A stretch of 64,000 nucleotides of DNA from a virus. The first letter of the stretch is position 1. Each line of letters starts with the position of its first letter. Positions 20,801 through 33,100 of this stretch are shown in pieces. Under the pieces are notes generated by a model that had not been told where the DNA came from, did not search any database, and was given only the letters and a program-made list of their open reading frames with translations. The position numbers and the translations under genes were made by a program. Where the stretch lies: the IMG/VR virus record IMGVR_UViG_3300017917_001336, positions 1 to 64,000 of that record; one strand, written 5' to 3'.

Positions 20801-23800
20801 ACAATTAATACAGTTAATAATACAATTACAATCAGTACAGATAAAATTAATACGTTTGTGTTGACCACTCGAGCTGGGTTAGTGCAAGCAAGAACTTGTC
20901 CAGAACCTCTTTCATTGGGCGGTGGTACTGGTTCAATGACAGTAACATCTACTGGTACTAAACTAGTTGTTACAAATAGTGTTGGCAATATTAGTACTAT
21001 GAATGGAACATTCTCTACAAGTTTGTATGGCGGATTAAATTCATATACTCTTTATTATATCACAGCGATCACCGAAGGAACTAATCCAACGCTATCTGTG
21101 AGTACAACACAAGCTGGCACACCAATTACTCTTACAACTGGAGTAGGTAATATGCAAATGGTAGCTAGCGGATGGGATCATATCAATCCTGGTACCGTAA
21201 TTGTTGCTCCTGATTCTACTAGTTCGTACTTTATTGAACCAAAAGTAACATTTACCAGCCCTGCAAATGGCCAAGCGGTTGGAACTGTTGCAACAGCATT
21301 AACTGGCGGCGCAACATTTACAAGCATAGCTTCAGGAAATAACGCATGGATAGCATTACCAACTAGTGGTTCAACTGGAGCAACATCAACTGACGGAAGC
21401 TCTTGGTCAGCAATAACATTGCCATCAACAATAACTTCATGGAGTGATGTTGCCTACGGAAATAACTATTGGATAGCTGTAGGAAAAACAAGTGCTGGAG
21501 CATCAACAGCAGCCTATTCTAACTCTAATGGTTTAGGTTGGAAGACAGTTACATTGCCATCAACATCGAACTATAACAAAATTGTTTACGGAAACGGAAC
21601 ATTTGTTATGATCAGTTCAGACAGTCATCGTGCAGCATATTCAACTAACAATGGTCTAACTTGGACACAAAGTTACTTACCAAGCAGCACGGCTGTTACA
21701 GTATCGGGTGATGCAAAAATAAGTTCATCTCAGTCTAAATTTGGTATTTCAAGTCTTGCATTAGACGGCACTGGCGACTATATCACTGTTGCATCGGATA
21801 GTAAATTTGCATATGGCAACGAAGATTTTACTATTGAGTTCTTTGTTTATCCAAATTCTTTAACAGGAACTCAAGCATTGTTTGATCAACGATCTGTTGC
21901 AAATGACGCAGCTGTATATCTTGATCTTACAAGCGGAGGTGCTGTAAGACTATTTGTAAACAATTCATATCAAATTACAGCAGGCACAACTATTAGTGCA
22001 GGAGCATGGAGTCATATCGCTCTTTCAAGAGTTAATGGTACTACTACTATGTACATTAACGGTACTGCTCAGTCTACAACGTACACTGACGCTAATGCGT
22101 ATGCTGCTAGACCAATAGTTATCGGCTCAAATATCTCAACTAATAGTTTCTTCAACGGTTATATTGACGAAGTTCGAGTAAGTAGAGGAATTGGTCGATA
22201 TACTGGAGCCTTTACACCTACAACAGTAGAGTTCACGTCAGATTCAAACACAATGTTATTAATGCACTTTAACGGTTTGAACAACTCTACAAACATTGCT
22301 AGCACAATTGGAACGTGGGTTTCAATTGCGTACGGCAATGGAGTCTTTGTAGCAATTAATAGTAATGGACAAACAGGATGGAGTGTTGACGGGATTACAT
22401 GGAACTCTTCAACTGCTCCTACAAGTAATACAACATTAAGCGGCGTAACTATTCTTGGTGGTGGTGGAACCTTTAGTTGCACTACAACTACTACACAATT
22501 AGTAGTTGGACAGAGTGTTGTAATTACTGGCCTTAATTCTGGTACAGGGTCTGTTAAAAACGGAATATACTATATAAGTTCAACTAATGGAAAATCAACA
22601 TTTACACTATCGGCCAACTTAGCAAACGCATTAGCAGGAACAAATCCGATCTCAACTAGCGCCGGTACTCCTGTTGGACTTACCTTTGCAGTTGGCGGTC
22701 CTGCATATACTGGTATTGCTTATGGCAACAACAAGTTTGTAGCTGTACAATCTGGTTATGGACTAAAGGCTGGAATTAGTTTTGATGGGGTCAACTGGAT
22801 ACAATCACTAACATATATGACTGCAACATCAGTTAATTATGGTCAAGGTGTGTTCTTAGCATTAAACTCTTCTAGCACAACAGCATATTCAAGTGAACAT
22901 GGATTATCTTGGAGAACTCGAACATTAACTTATGGTAGTATCAACTCATGCGAGTTTGGATTTAATGCATCTAATGTAGGATGTTTTGTAACATTAACTG
23001 GTTCAGGCATATCAACAGGAAATGCAACATTAATTAATGAAGGATGCAGAGCACAAGGAAGACCAACTCTAAATTCTGGAGTTATTAATGCAGTTACTTT
23101 ATGGGAATCTGGATCTAACTATACTTCTACACCGACTGTAGTATTTACAGACTATAATGTGTCGGTGACAGCAACAGTTACACCTCGTATTAGTAACGGT
23201 ACATTGTCTAATCCAACGTTTATTAATCGAGGAACAGGTTATAACACAACTTCTACAGTAGTCTCAGTTAATGGCGACGGCTTTGCGGACACTTTCCAAA
23301 CTGGATTGACTATTATCGTTAACAATCTAGCAAGTGTTCCAATTGTAGGAAGTAATATGCAGATAGAAGGCAATAGTCAAGTGTATAAAGTTACTAGTGC
23401 ATCAGCTGTGTTTGGAACTACTGCTCCATTTATTCAGGCTAACATACAGTTGTCACCAGAAATGACAAATGCGCTAAGTCCTGAACATAATACAGCAGTA
23501 TCATTCCGTCAGTTATACAGTCAATGCCGTTTAACAAATCATGACTTCTTACTAATTGGTACTGGAAACAAAGCTCAGACAAATTATCCGTTTACTGATA
23601 CTGAAACAGCAAAGATTCAGAACCAAGCGGTTGAAACAAATCAAGGTCACGTTTTCTATACAAGTACTGACGAAAACGGTAACTTTAGCGTTGGCGGATT
23701 ATTTGGGGTTCAGCAAGCAACTGGTACGGTTACTCTAAGCGCAACACAGTTTGGTCTAACAGGTCTACAAACGTTGAGTTTAGGCGGTATTGCTGTTGGT

Positions 23801-24127
23801 AGTTCAAGCGTTGTAGTAAATCAGTTTAGCACAGATCCAACATTCTCTGGTAACTCAGATACAATTATACCAACACAACGAGCAATTAGATCATACTTGA
23901 CTGGACGTTTAAGCCAGGGCGGCGCCAATACATATACAGGAAACTTTATTGCAGGTACAGTATCAGTTGGTGGTCCTAACTTTATTAAATCAACCGTTAC
24001 TAACGGACAAGTTGGTTCGGCAATTCAAATGAAAAATAAAGTGTATTTTGTAGGAAACGGTGTAGACGGAGGAATTCCTGCGTTTAATATGTTTATGAAA
24101 CACGCTACCAAACGCGGAAATGCATAA
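14825..24127 (+). CDS. Giant modular tail-fibre/adhesin protein (3100 aa)
   Basis: Modules in order: seven CBM5/12-like units of the pattern W-x(6)-Y-x(2)-x-D-x-V-x(3)-G-x(2)-Y-x-C in residues 1-310, with the last displaced to about 545-580 by an inserted Gly/Thr-rich stretch. A beta-helix from about 652 (YYVDAYSGIDTPGYGITWDQ) runs to about 1280 and includes IRAANGNSSYGTFG. A set of YYI and SGT-type beta modules occupies 1650-2130. An Asp-box propeller with YGNGxFV blades (Asp-box STNNGLTW) spans about 2165-2700 and is split by a LamG domain at about 2293-2486. A conserved C-terminus from about 2890 contains NHDFLLIGTG and STDENGNFSVGGLFGVQQ. Probably a receptor-binding fibre. AAGGAAAA precedes the start. 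Confidence 0.8.
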   Translation: MAAEFKIGRLRYNWAGTWTTATEYGRDDVILNDGKAYFCLIPHTASANFYTDLYATFPKWKQMLDGKTWAGPWETSHSYGVGHIVVFGGNAYTSIVAHTSTTFAADAANWEVYTESNKWNPVWQANTAYGLNDIVRWGGIVYKCIANHTSAASTTLGLEANQASWEVYYSGIDFKGDWTSSQRYKLNDIVKLNGSLYRCTQYHTSSSTFADNNFVVWVPGQLANIMWSSATTYQIGDAVIYGGDAYISKTSNNSNNFPDTDIINWGPFNIGYTVRNNWSSTTPYAPGDLVSRNGVLYEAVARSTGQDPNTSTTNTTYISAGSSGNTITVLSGAGIVSGMTVSGTGISNGQRVSTVTTTSASVTTATISGPPAITVSSFTSKTGSGPYLVTFAIPSQSIAPPINTNYVVAGNSNNSYNGTYTCTASTTTSITLSYVTDPGVYGSGTTTLTAQAGTTLTLTGTVTGTFAPGMLLNGSGIPNGVYIVSGAGTSWEISSPLSVTSIVISGTLTSIVLTSPPNSTVPDNTTFNFLGINSAYWSVLISGKKWCNRWVQGTLYSVGDVVAYSNGVYVCVNQHQDPSTPSATFQPGNSTSGNWILLISSDLNNALNSQGDLRTFANNKPSAVAIGTDTYLLSVNSDIPNWRKINVVPAVYYVDAYSGIDTPGYGITWDQPWRSIKYACDTISTGFYFPNAVTLLKANKAYVIAEMYQWMLYQMANNIAPFSSDSLWNPTKAQRDASLIFDAIVYDLKRGGNSQSVNAALSFFYYGSQTQLVNSIVKSTLPYYVPALNYLVTLMQSVVANTNLVNYQLLNNVPLVSRVNQVVINSLVAESGINTNISSLMSIITTALTNENTYLVPTANTGIQASIYVKTGTYNELLPISVPENVSIIGDELRSAVVQPSISKTFYCTQTIAPNSNQITTNTMVVNSTVGLVDQMRLQFISPFINNAPTTFGGVTSGKTYYVDGSSITSTSLRIKDGPTFDFTGTTTLGSNILTNVSNITNLSVGMKITGNGIPADTYVYSFSQAVNSISSVTMCSGYPLATNYVFVESNATVTGILQTFTASGNYVEFTNGSGNMTVYAGDCLKDMFYVRNGVTIRNLSLFGLKGTLTAANQYLTCRPTGGAYTSLDPGTGPNDTSVWIIKRSPYVQNVTTFGDGCVGMKVDGYLHNGGSKSMVTNDYTQVVSDGIGVWIKGPGSIAECISVFCYYGYAGYFAEDGGRIRAANGNSSYGTFGVVSEGYDNTEVPLTGTINNQSQQVQASVTSAFGTVDQLLKLNYSNAGSQYYYPVTNMLKRSNDFLTTWTNDGFISFIKNNTAPTGYTEAWLLTGSSNTPGSGWIQQSININPSGATYTNVGGTTQDGAPGNSATFDITVTSTTYVVTVNTPGTLYQTGNNIVIKGSVLGGLDTVNDLTIVVGNLAGTGISTIASTSGTIPAGSNQNYTLSMYVYDTGTSATLDIQAVFSGTTTVTSGISYNIASKTVTPYSGTSLTNSANGGTLPVNFKAQKTLVAGWYRVWFSVNDSTGVNNTLTFKFFPQGANAPVSNTYSIVYGAQVEISDTDYTPKFYLETTTNQFTAYANYQVVGAGAGASLSGDEIRSQSVFNARVTTDSNGFTGGAGYGNSANTAADGNTYSIRLAATDQGIYNYLGMRAFISAGTGAGQYGFVTYYNNSSGVDANGITSKTALIAKETIDPVNVVSTTYNATPANNLITLSSGSDTSQWYVNQAVQFVPTYYTTTVTSTSTDTVVATSSIGGTTNTISIPTASLALNMPVTFGTGDLNLSPGFQYYITQIDYDNDTIQIATSISGTAIQLTTVASTSQTMTFPRYSGYIKAPTTNMVPNINIQFTGVSLGGVALGTTYYINDIVDANNFTISTNRVSLTSTSSVGGSTNTVAANTVSLVPCNPVVFSGTIFDAAISPGVTYYISNIVDAGNFNITTEIIRVDVTSTTFGTNLVEVSDTTGFVIGQPIIFSGIASGTTFGNIQPETTYYILTINTVNNTITISTDKINTFVLTTRAGLVQARTCPEPLSLGGGTGSMTVTSTGTKLVVTNSVGNISTMNGTFSTSLYGGLNSYTLYYITAITEGTNPTLSVSTTQAGTPITLTTGVGNMQMVASGWDHINPGTVIVAPDSTSSYFIEPKVTFTSPANGQAVGTVATALTGGATFTSIASGNNAWIALPTSGSTGATSTDGSSWSAITLPSTITSWSDVAYGNNYWIAVGKTSAGASTAAYSNSNGLGWKTVTLPSTSNYNKIVYGNGTFVMISSDSHRAAYSTNNGLTWTQSYLPSSTAVTVSGDAKISSSQSKFGISSLALDGTGDYITVASDSKFAYGNEDFTIEFFVYPNSLTGTQALFDQRSVANDAAVYLDLTSGGAVRLFVNNSYQITAGTTISAGAWSHIALSRVNGTTTMYINGTAQSTTYTDANAYAARPIVIGSNISTNSFFNGYIDEVRVSRGIGRYTGAFTPTTVEFTSDSNTMLLMHFNGLNNSTNIASTIGTWVSIAYGNGVFVAINSNGQTGWSVDGITWNSSTAPTSNTTLSGVTILGGGGTFSCTTTTTQLVVGQSVVITGLNSGTGSVKNGIYYISSTNGKSTFTLSANLANALAGTNPISTSAGTPVGLTFAVGGPAYTGIAYGNNKFVAVQSGYGLKAGISFDGVNWIQSLTYMTATSVNYGQGVFLALNSSSTTAYSSEHGLSWRTRTLTYGSINSCEFGFNASNVGCFVTLTGSGISTGNATLINEGCRAQGRPTLNSGVINAVTLWESGSNYTSTPTVVFTDYNVSVTATVTPRISNGTLSNPTFINRGTGYNTTSTVVSVNGDGFADTFQTGLTIIVNNLASVPIVGSNMQIEGNSQVYKVTSASAVFGTTAPFIQANIQLSPEMTNALSPEHNTAVSFRQLYSQCRLTNHDFLLIGTGNKAQTNYPFTDTETAKIQNQAVETNQGHVFYTSTDENGNFSVGGLFGVQQATGTVTLSATQFGLTGLQTLSLGGIAVGSSSVVVNQFSTDPTFSGNSDTIIPTQRAIRSYLTGRLSQGGANTYTGNFIAGTVSVGGPNFIKSTVTNGQVGSAIQMKNKVYFVGNGVDGGIPAFNMFMKHATKRGNA

Positions 24128-24138
24128 AAATATAGAAA

Positions 24139-24146
24139 GATAAATA
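24139..24146 (+). promoter_or_regulatory. T4-type late promoter (GATAAATA)
   Basis: GATAAATACT differs from the T4 late consensus TATAAATA at one position and lies in the 39 nt gap between the two giant fibre genes. Initiation would fall near 24153, leaving a very short leader with AGAGGATG before the ATG at 24167. Confidence 0.72.
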
Positions 24147-24166
24147 CTATCAGAGGATGATATAAA

Positions 24167-27100
24167 ATGGCAGAATTTAAACTAGGTAGAATTAAGTTTG
24201 TTTACAAAGGGTCTTGGGCCAACGGAACAAGTTATGTAGTCGATGACGTAGTAACCAATGGCGGCAAAACATACATTTGTGTAATTGCTCACACCGCAAG
24301 TCCTTTGTTTGCTACAGATCTAGCAGGCGGCGTAGGAATTACAAAATGGAATCTTATCGCAGACGGCCAATCATGGAAAGGTAACTGGGTTGCATCCACA
24401 TACTATAATTTAGGAGATTTAGTATTATGGGGCGGCATAGTTTACATTTGTAAAACAGCCCATACTAGTGCTACCTATACAACACCAACATATTTAGGTT
24501 TAGAAAACGATCAAGCTAAATGGGACGCATTTGCTGCAAACTTTAAATGGATGGGTGCTTGGACAAATAGTACACGATATAAAGTTAGAGATTTAGTGTT
24601 CTACGGTGGCACTACCTATGTATGTAATACCGCACATATTTCTGCCTCAACTGATAGCTCTGGTTTAGAAGCCGACATAAGCAAATGGGATACATTTAAT
24701 CAAGGTATTACTTTTTTAGGTGAATGGAGTGGAAGCTCAGTAAGATATAAAGTTAATGATGTTGTAAAATTTGGTGCAGACCTTTGGATCTGTACTACAT
24801 ATCACACTTCAAGCGGGTCAAGCATTGATACAAACAATTTCTCTGTGTTTGTAAACGGATTCCAGTTTGAAGGCTCATGGAGTGCATCTAACGAATACCA
24901 AAAGGGTGACGTAGTAACATACGGTGGTTACACTTATACCGCTCTTCTAAATAATGGAAGTGCTAGCCCTAAAGTTCCTTCACAAGAACCAACATATTGG
25001 AAAGTATTCACCTCTGGTCTAGTATATTCTGGAGAATGGGATACTGGAACATCATACAAAATTGGTAATGTAGTAACACTTGGCGGCTATACTTACGTTG
25101 CAACAGCAGATAATTCTGCATCAAAACCACCAAGCGCAAATTGGGGACAACTAAGTTCTGGAATTCGTTGGGCAGCAGCTCCAAATACAACCTATTCTAA
25201 TGTTTCAAGCACAAATTTAAGTGCAACTGGTAGTGGTAATCCTACATTTAATGTAACTCGTTCTGGAACTAATTATTCCGTTGTTATTGGTAATTCTGCA
25301 GGTACAGGATATACCGTTAACGATACCTTAAAGATTTTAGGTAGTAATGTTGGTGGCGCAAGTCCGGGCAATGATTTAATTGTTAAGGTAGCTACAATAA
25401 CCGGCGGTGGCGGCACAGGACCTATTGGTACTGTGACAATTTTCTCAGGTTATGCCGCAACATGGAAAACTGGAATCACTTATGTAGCAGGAGATGCCGT
25501 TTATTACGGAAACAGCAGTTACATTTGTATCAGTGCTCACATTGGATCAGTAGGCGTTAACGATCCTATTACAGATACCGGTGTATACTGGAATATTTTA
25601 GCTAGCGGTGCAGATAGCGGTGCCCTAACTACCCAAGGCGATATGGTTTATTATGGCGCCAACGGTCCAACTCGACTACCAATTGGTACAGATGGTCAAG
25701 TTTTAAGAGTTGATGTAGATAAACCAAGCTGGTCTTACTATGGCGAATTGCAAAACATTGTTTATGTTGCACCAAGCGGAGCCGACGTGTTTGGTAATGG
25801 CCAAGGTTTAACCTTAGACAAGCCATGGAAAACTTTAGGATATGCTTGCAAACAAGTTGAAGACGGTTACTTAAATAGAAACGCTGGAAAAATATTACAA
25901 GTTAACAAACAGTTTATGATGAAAGAAGTTAATAACTTCATCATAACACAATATTCATTTAATGTTACAGGAACTAGCTCTTCTGGCAATACATTTATTG
26001 TTGGCGGATCAAGTTCAACTAGCCAGACAACAACTGCTAATATGTATTATGGTATGCCTATAACATTTAGCGCGGCAACTGGTGGAGTAACAGTTGGAAC
26101 AACTTACTATGTTAATACAATTCCATCAAGCACAACATTTACTGTAAGTGCAAGTTATCAGAGCGGTATTATTCAAACAATATCAGCAAATAGTGCCACA
26201 ACATCTACAGCATCATTTGCTTACACACAAAGTAAAGCAGAACGTGATACAGGAACTGTAATTGATGGTATAACATTTGACTTAACACACGGTGGAAATT
26301 TATACACTATCACTGCTACACAAGCATATTTTAGCACATTAACATCTTATGTGTCAACCGGTACAAGACAACAAGCTCCAGTATTTGCAGCTAGTTTAAG
26401 TTATTTGAAAGATACGCTGTTTCCAGCTGTAATGACAAACTCTGCACCAGCTAATAATTATCAAACAATACAAGGCATTAGCTTAGGTAACAGAGCAATT
26501 CAAAATATAACAAGTGTTACATCGGTATCAGTCGAAACTGGCGCATTGTCTTCAGTTCAAACATTGTTAGCTGTAATTACAAATGCACTAGCATCAGGAA
26601 CATACGGTAATGCTCCTCAACTTAATAGACCAAACACAACAATTTATCTAAAAACAGGTACTTATAGTGAATACGGTCCAATCGTAGTGCCTCAAGATAC
26701 TGCGGTAGTCGGCGACGAATTACGTAGTACCATTGTACAAGTTGCTCCAGCAGCAACGTACTTAGGTACTGATAAACCAAAAACTGTCACTGCATTAAAA
26801 AGAATTCAATCAGTATTGTCTGATATTGTAGCAAACAATACAGTTACGCCTACTACTACTGGAACAACATTCCCTAATACACAAACACAAGTAACAGCTT
26901 TGCCGGCTGGTGATACTGGAAATGCTTCCGCTGCAAATCTTGTAGTTAATAATACAAAAATTATTCAAGATATGTTTGAAGGCGGCACCGTTATTACAGG
27001 TCCTACCAATTCAAACTATCCTACAGGTAATGCTTATGCACCAGCAATTAGCATGCCAACAGTTACAGGATACAATACATCATATCTAGCTAACTATGGC

Positions 27101-30100
27101 GACGGTGTTACTCTTATTCAGAATAATTATCAATTTATTAAAGATGAAATTGTTAGTTTCTTAAACACTGATCCTAACTTAACTGGATCTGCACAATGGG
27201 TCAACTACAGCGCAACTTATAAAGCAGAAACTTTAAGAGATTTAACATTTATTTTAGATTCTATTTGCTACGATATGACATATGGATGTAATACACAATC
27301 TGTAATCATTGGTAGTTCATTTTATAGTCTAAACACACCGCAATTATTTGCACCATACTTACTTGGTGTTACAGAAGCATTAAGTAGATTATCAACAATC
27401 ATTGGACAAATTGTACAAAAAACTTCTGTAACTGCTAGTTCAGGCAATACTACAACACAGTATACAACTGGTACAGCCGGATCGTCAGCAGCTGCAGCAT
27501 TTGCACAAGCTCGTGTAGCTGATATTTTATATTGGATTAACAATGGAGTTGCTGATACATCTAGCGCAACATTCAGTGGTTCAATTAGTTCAACTACATT
27601 AACTGTAAGTTCTGTATCAGGAACAATTAAGATTGGCCAACTAGTTACAGGTGGTACTGTTGCTGCAGGCACTTACATCACCGGCGGTTCTGGTACAAGT
27701 TGGACTGTTAGTGTAAGTCAAACAGCAACCGCTACCGGTTCTACACTAAACATTACACCTATAGTATCTGGTTCTTACGCATTAGCAACTACAGCTAACA
27801 AGGCATCGTTTGATGCTGTTCAAGCTCGTAGATCAGAAATTGCAGCCGATGCAACATCATGGGTAACCAAGTTCTTCCAAAATGAAAGTCCAAACTTAAC
27901 TCTTACAACAAGAGATGCTGGCTATGTTGCCGATGCGCTTAGTTATGATTTATTGTTTGGAGGAAACTTCTATAGTATTCAAACAGGAAGATCTTACAAT
28001 AGATTAGTTACATCTGTGGCAGCATTACAAGCTAACCTTGCCGATTCAACCGTTGGATCAATTGGTTTTATTGGAGAACGTGTTAAGATTATTGCATCAA
28101 ACGGTGCAGTTGCACAAACATCGACCGTCATTGATGAAATGGTTGCACAAATTTATGGACAACCAACTACAAACGCTACATTTAATGGAACTATAACAGG
28201 TACACAACTAGTAGTTAACGGTTCAGTCACTGGAACTATTGCAGTTGGTATGCAACTATCTGGAACTGGTATTGCTTCAGGAACAACTATTGTTTCTGGT
28301 TCTGGTTCTAACTGGTTATTAAATTACAATCAGTCAGTTAGCTCAACTACTACAACAATTTTTAATGTAGCAACAACAGTTACATTGAACGGTCAAACAT
28401 ATTCAAATATTTTAACAGCAGGCACAACTACAGGATTTGTTCCTGGACTTGTGGTTACTATCACTGGTACTGCTATTAGCAATTTAACTGCTGGAACATA
28501 TTATATTAAACAAGTTTTAAGTTCAACTCAGTTTACAGTTAGCCAAACATATTTAGGTTCAACTTTTGCTATAAACAGTAATGCTACTGGAGCTATGACT
28601 GCTGTTGTTTATGGAATTTACGGTGGCCTAGCGTTAACTACAGATATTGTAGCATCTGGCACAGCAATTCCTGTAACAGTTGCAACTACTAGTACAAATT
28701 TAATTACAGTAGATAGCAATGCTGGAATGTACGTTGACATGCCAATTACATTTACAAGTTTACCTGCTAATATTACAACAACTGCTACAACAATTTCAAG
28801 TAATAGTATTACACTAGGTGCTACTGTAAGTTCGTTAGGCATTGTTGTTGGACAAAAAGTTTGGTTTACAGGCTTTACACCTCAAGGTTCAGGCACCACT
28901 AACAACATTATTGAAAACAAAGTTTACTATGTAAAGACAGCCACTTCTAGTCAAATTACAATTAGTGCTACTTTAAACGGTACAGCATTGACATTAGCTA
29001 ATGCTACTGGTCTTACACTGACTGCTACATTTAATGCCGCAGGCGGATTAGTAAATGGTGCTCAATATTGGATTAACTCAGTAACAGCTGGAACATATCC
29101 TGCAGCAGGCACAACAATTACTGTAACCGAATCATACAAGAGCGGTGTAGCATTTGCTATCACTAATACAGTTTCAGGAATGACAGCAACATGTCAAGTT
29201 GGAATGGAAACAAACCAAGGTATTAACCAAAAAATTACTAACGGTACTATTGGGCCTTGGAATAACCCAACTGGAAATTACAAATCAGCAAGTGGTTACA
29301 ATAATACTTTAAGCACAATTAAAGGTGCAGAAGTTATTCGTGCTAATAGAGATTTCCTAGCAAACGAAGCAGTTGCGTATGTTCTTTCACAGTTTACAGC
29401 AACAGTGACAGCAACAGCACTAAACGGTACAGTTACATGTAGCGGTGCCCATAATTTAACTGTTGGAGATCCGGTTGTATTCAGCGGAACAATATTTGAT
29501 ACAAGTATAAGTGCAGGAACAGTTTATTGGGTTCTAACAACTCCAACAACTTCTACATTTACAATGACCATTACCCAACCAGGTAAAGGCACTCAATCTA
29601 CAAAAGTTCTAACAAACAGCTCAGGATCAATGACTGTAAGTTATTATATTATAACTGATAAAGCAGTACGTGATGCACAAAACCACATTGATGGTTTGAT
29701 TTACGATTTAACAGTTACTGGTAACTATAAGTCTACTCGTTCTGCACAGTTATACCTATCTGCTCAAGCAGGTTCAACAGCAAATAACTTGTTCCACTTA
29801 AGAAACGGCACAGGTTTACGCAACATGACATTAAATGGTCTAACAGGTTCCTTAACATTACCTAATAGCTTAGGAACACGTAGACCTACAGCAGGTTCAT
29901 ATTCAAGTTTAGATCCAGGATTTGGTCCAACAGACTCAAATGTATGGATTAGTGTGCGCTCACCCTATGCACAAAACTTAACACTATTTGGTAGTGGTTG
30001 TACAGGTATGAAGATTGATGCCGCTCTGCACTTTGGTGGTAATAAATCTATTGTTGCTAACGACTATACAACAATTATTTCAGATGGTATTGGTGTATGG

Positions 30101-33100
30101 TGTACCGGTTCCAATTCATTAACAGAACTTGTTTCTGTGTTTGCTTATTATTCATACGCTGGATACTTAGCAGAATACGGTGGACGTATCCGCGCTACAA
30201 ACGGTAACAGTTCATACGGTTCTTATGGAGTTATTGCAGAAGGTATTGATAGTTATGAAACACCAGTTTATGGAAGATTAAACAACCGTGCTAATCAAAC
30301 ATACGTAACAAACGTAGTAACTGACGGCACAGATGAGATTTATCGCATTGAATTTGCAAATGCTGGATCAGCATACACTAATGCTATTCCAACAGTAAAC
30401 GGTGCAGGTTATAACATTGTTACAATACAAGACGAATTTAGAGATTCTTCTGTATTTGAAACTCGTTTAATTGACCTTAATAATGGCCAAGGTGTTGGCG
30501 GTAGTAACTATTTAACTGCTGCTAACGTTGCACAAACAGGTGCAGTTGGTTCTATCACTATTGCAAACTCAGATACACAGTTAAGTTCTGCTTATGTTGG
30601 CATGAGAATTCAACTTACCGCAGGTACTGGCGTTGGTCAATATGCAAATATTTTAGGATATAGCCAGGGTTCAAAAGTTGCAAACATTTATCGTTCAAAT
30701 TTTGCACCATTAACTATTACAACTAATACAACAACACAATTTACAGTTGCAAGTACTGGCACTATGTATGTTGGTCAACCAATTTATTTAGGTGCTAACA
30801 TTGCTGGACTTACTACAGGAACTGTTTATTATGTCAGTTCTCAAAGTTTTACCAGCACACAGTTTAGACTTTCAACTACATTAGCAAACGCTACAGCAGG
30901 CACTAGCATTACACTTTCTGCTACTAGCGCAACACCTGCAGTAATGGCAAGTTCTATTATTGTTGGAACTACTTTAACTGTAGGAACATTAAGTTCTGGA
31001 ACAATTTATCCAGGTATGTTGTTAACAGGCGGATCTGTATTACCAAATACATATATTTCTGCTAACATCAGCGGTAGTGGTAGCGGTTCTACATGGACCG
31101 TTAGCGTAAGTCAAAACTTATCAAGCACAACATTAACCGGTACAATTAGTGTACCAGTTTATGAAGCAGGCTGGGATCATGTTGTTCCTGGAACTGTAAT
31201 CAATAATATACTTGATGCTACCTCGGCATACATCATTGAACCAGCATTGTCTTATACTGCTCCAGGTTGGACAAGCACAGGAATTACAATGACTGCGGCT
31301 GCTTCTACAAATTGGGCTGGATTAGCATACGGTAACGGTACATTTGTAGCAACATCAAATGCAACTGGTATTCGTTCAACTGCTACTACAACAGATGGAA
31401 CTACATGGGCTGCAGGCGGTAACTTACCAGTTGACGCAAGCTCATCGTGGGGGCATGTTGTTTATGGTGGCGGACAAGGTGCTACTGCTACAGCAGTAGT
31501 TGGAGGTATTGGTGGTTCTGGTGCTATATTACAAGCAAATCTTGGCAGTGGAAACACCTCAGGACAAATTGTAAGCATTACTGTAGTAAACGGTGGATAT
31601 AATTACACAACACCGCCAACTATTGTTATATCAGATTCAACTGGTGCTGGCGCAACAGCTACTTGCCGTGTGTTAAACGGTATTATACAAGCAGTTGATA
31701 TGGTTATTACTGGTAGTCTATATACTGCACCTACAGTTTATGTTGTAACTAGCAGTTTATCAAGCATCACAGCAAATACTTGGGGTGCAGGATATTATAC
31801 AGCACCAATAATTACTGTAGCTGCTCCGTTTACTGCTACAGGTTGGTCAAGCGGTGGTTCAGCAACTGCCGGTACATACTACTCTGCTGTTGATACAACA
31901 GTATCTCCAAACGTAACTAACTACTATCTTGCAGGTGGCAGTGGTACATTTAGTGCAACCAAACCAACATTTACTAATGCAGTTTATGGAAAATCTGGTT
32001 ACGGTGCAACAGGAGTTGGAGCGTCTGGAACATACGGCGTTACTTTAACTTATGTTGGAACACTAGCAGTAGCAAGTGCAAACACAAACACCAATGCTGC
32101 AGGTTATGGTGTAATTAGTTACACCGTTTCTCAAACAGGTTATGGTTACGCAACTACACCAGCTGTTACAATTACAGATCCTAACGCAGCGTTTGTTGCA
32201 ATATCTGAAGCTACAACATCTGCGGCGTATAGCACAGATAAAGGTGCAACTTGGACAGCTACAGGTGGCAATACTGGAAAAACTAACTTAAAATCTCTTG
32301 CATACGGTAATAACTTATATATTGCAGTCGGCGGAACAAGTTCTGCTGTAGCAGTATCATTAAGCGGATCACCAACTAATACATGGTCAGATCAATCTAC
32401 AAATATTACTACAAATGCATCTGGTTATGCAACTGTTACATATGGTGCAGGTGTATTCTGTGCATTAGGTGGAACTGTTAGTTCGTTTACAGCAGCTGAT
32501 CCAACTAAATGGTATACTGGTGCAAGCATTCCAAGTAAAACTTGGGTCAGTGCCGCATACGGCAACGGTAAGTTTGTTGGTTTAGCAAGTGACGGTACAA
32601 TTATTGTTACAACAAACTGGCAGTCAAATAACTGGACAACAGGCCCATTTGCAGCAAATAATACTTGGGTAACAATTAGCAATAATCCGTTATTAGCTAG
32701 TGGTATTACTACTTGGAGAAGAATTAGATACGGACAAGGTTTATTTGTCGCTGTAGCAACCTCAAGCCAGGCCGTAGCAACTAGCTGGGACGGTTTAAAC
32801 TGGACATTCTACTCAACAGGAATGCCAAGTTCTAGCAACTGGTACGGTTTAGCATTTGGTAATCCGCAAAATGCTACACTAGGCGCAGTTCCTACTTGGG
32901 TGAGTGTTTCAAATACTAGCGGAAAAGTAGCTACAACGATTGCTACTGGTGCAAGACCTTTAGGTCGTGCTAAAGTTGTCAACAATCAAATTTCTGAAAT
33001 TAGAATGATTGAGCCCGGTAGCGGATTCCCACGTGGTAATGTTACAGCTACTTCAAATACAAGTACAGGTACAATTACTGTTGATAGTACAATTAACCTA

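Noticed and set aside
21600-22930. True sialidase in the giant fibre on the basis of Asp-boxes
   Set aside because: The Asp-boxes give a propeller, but the arginine triad and other sialidase catalytic residues could not be identified.
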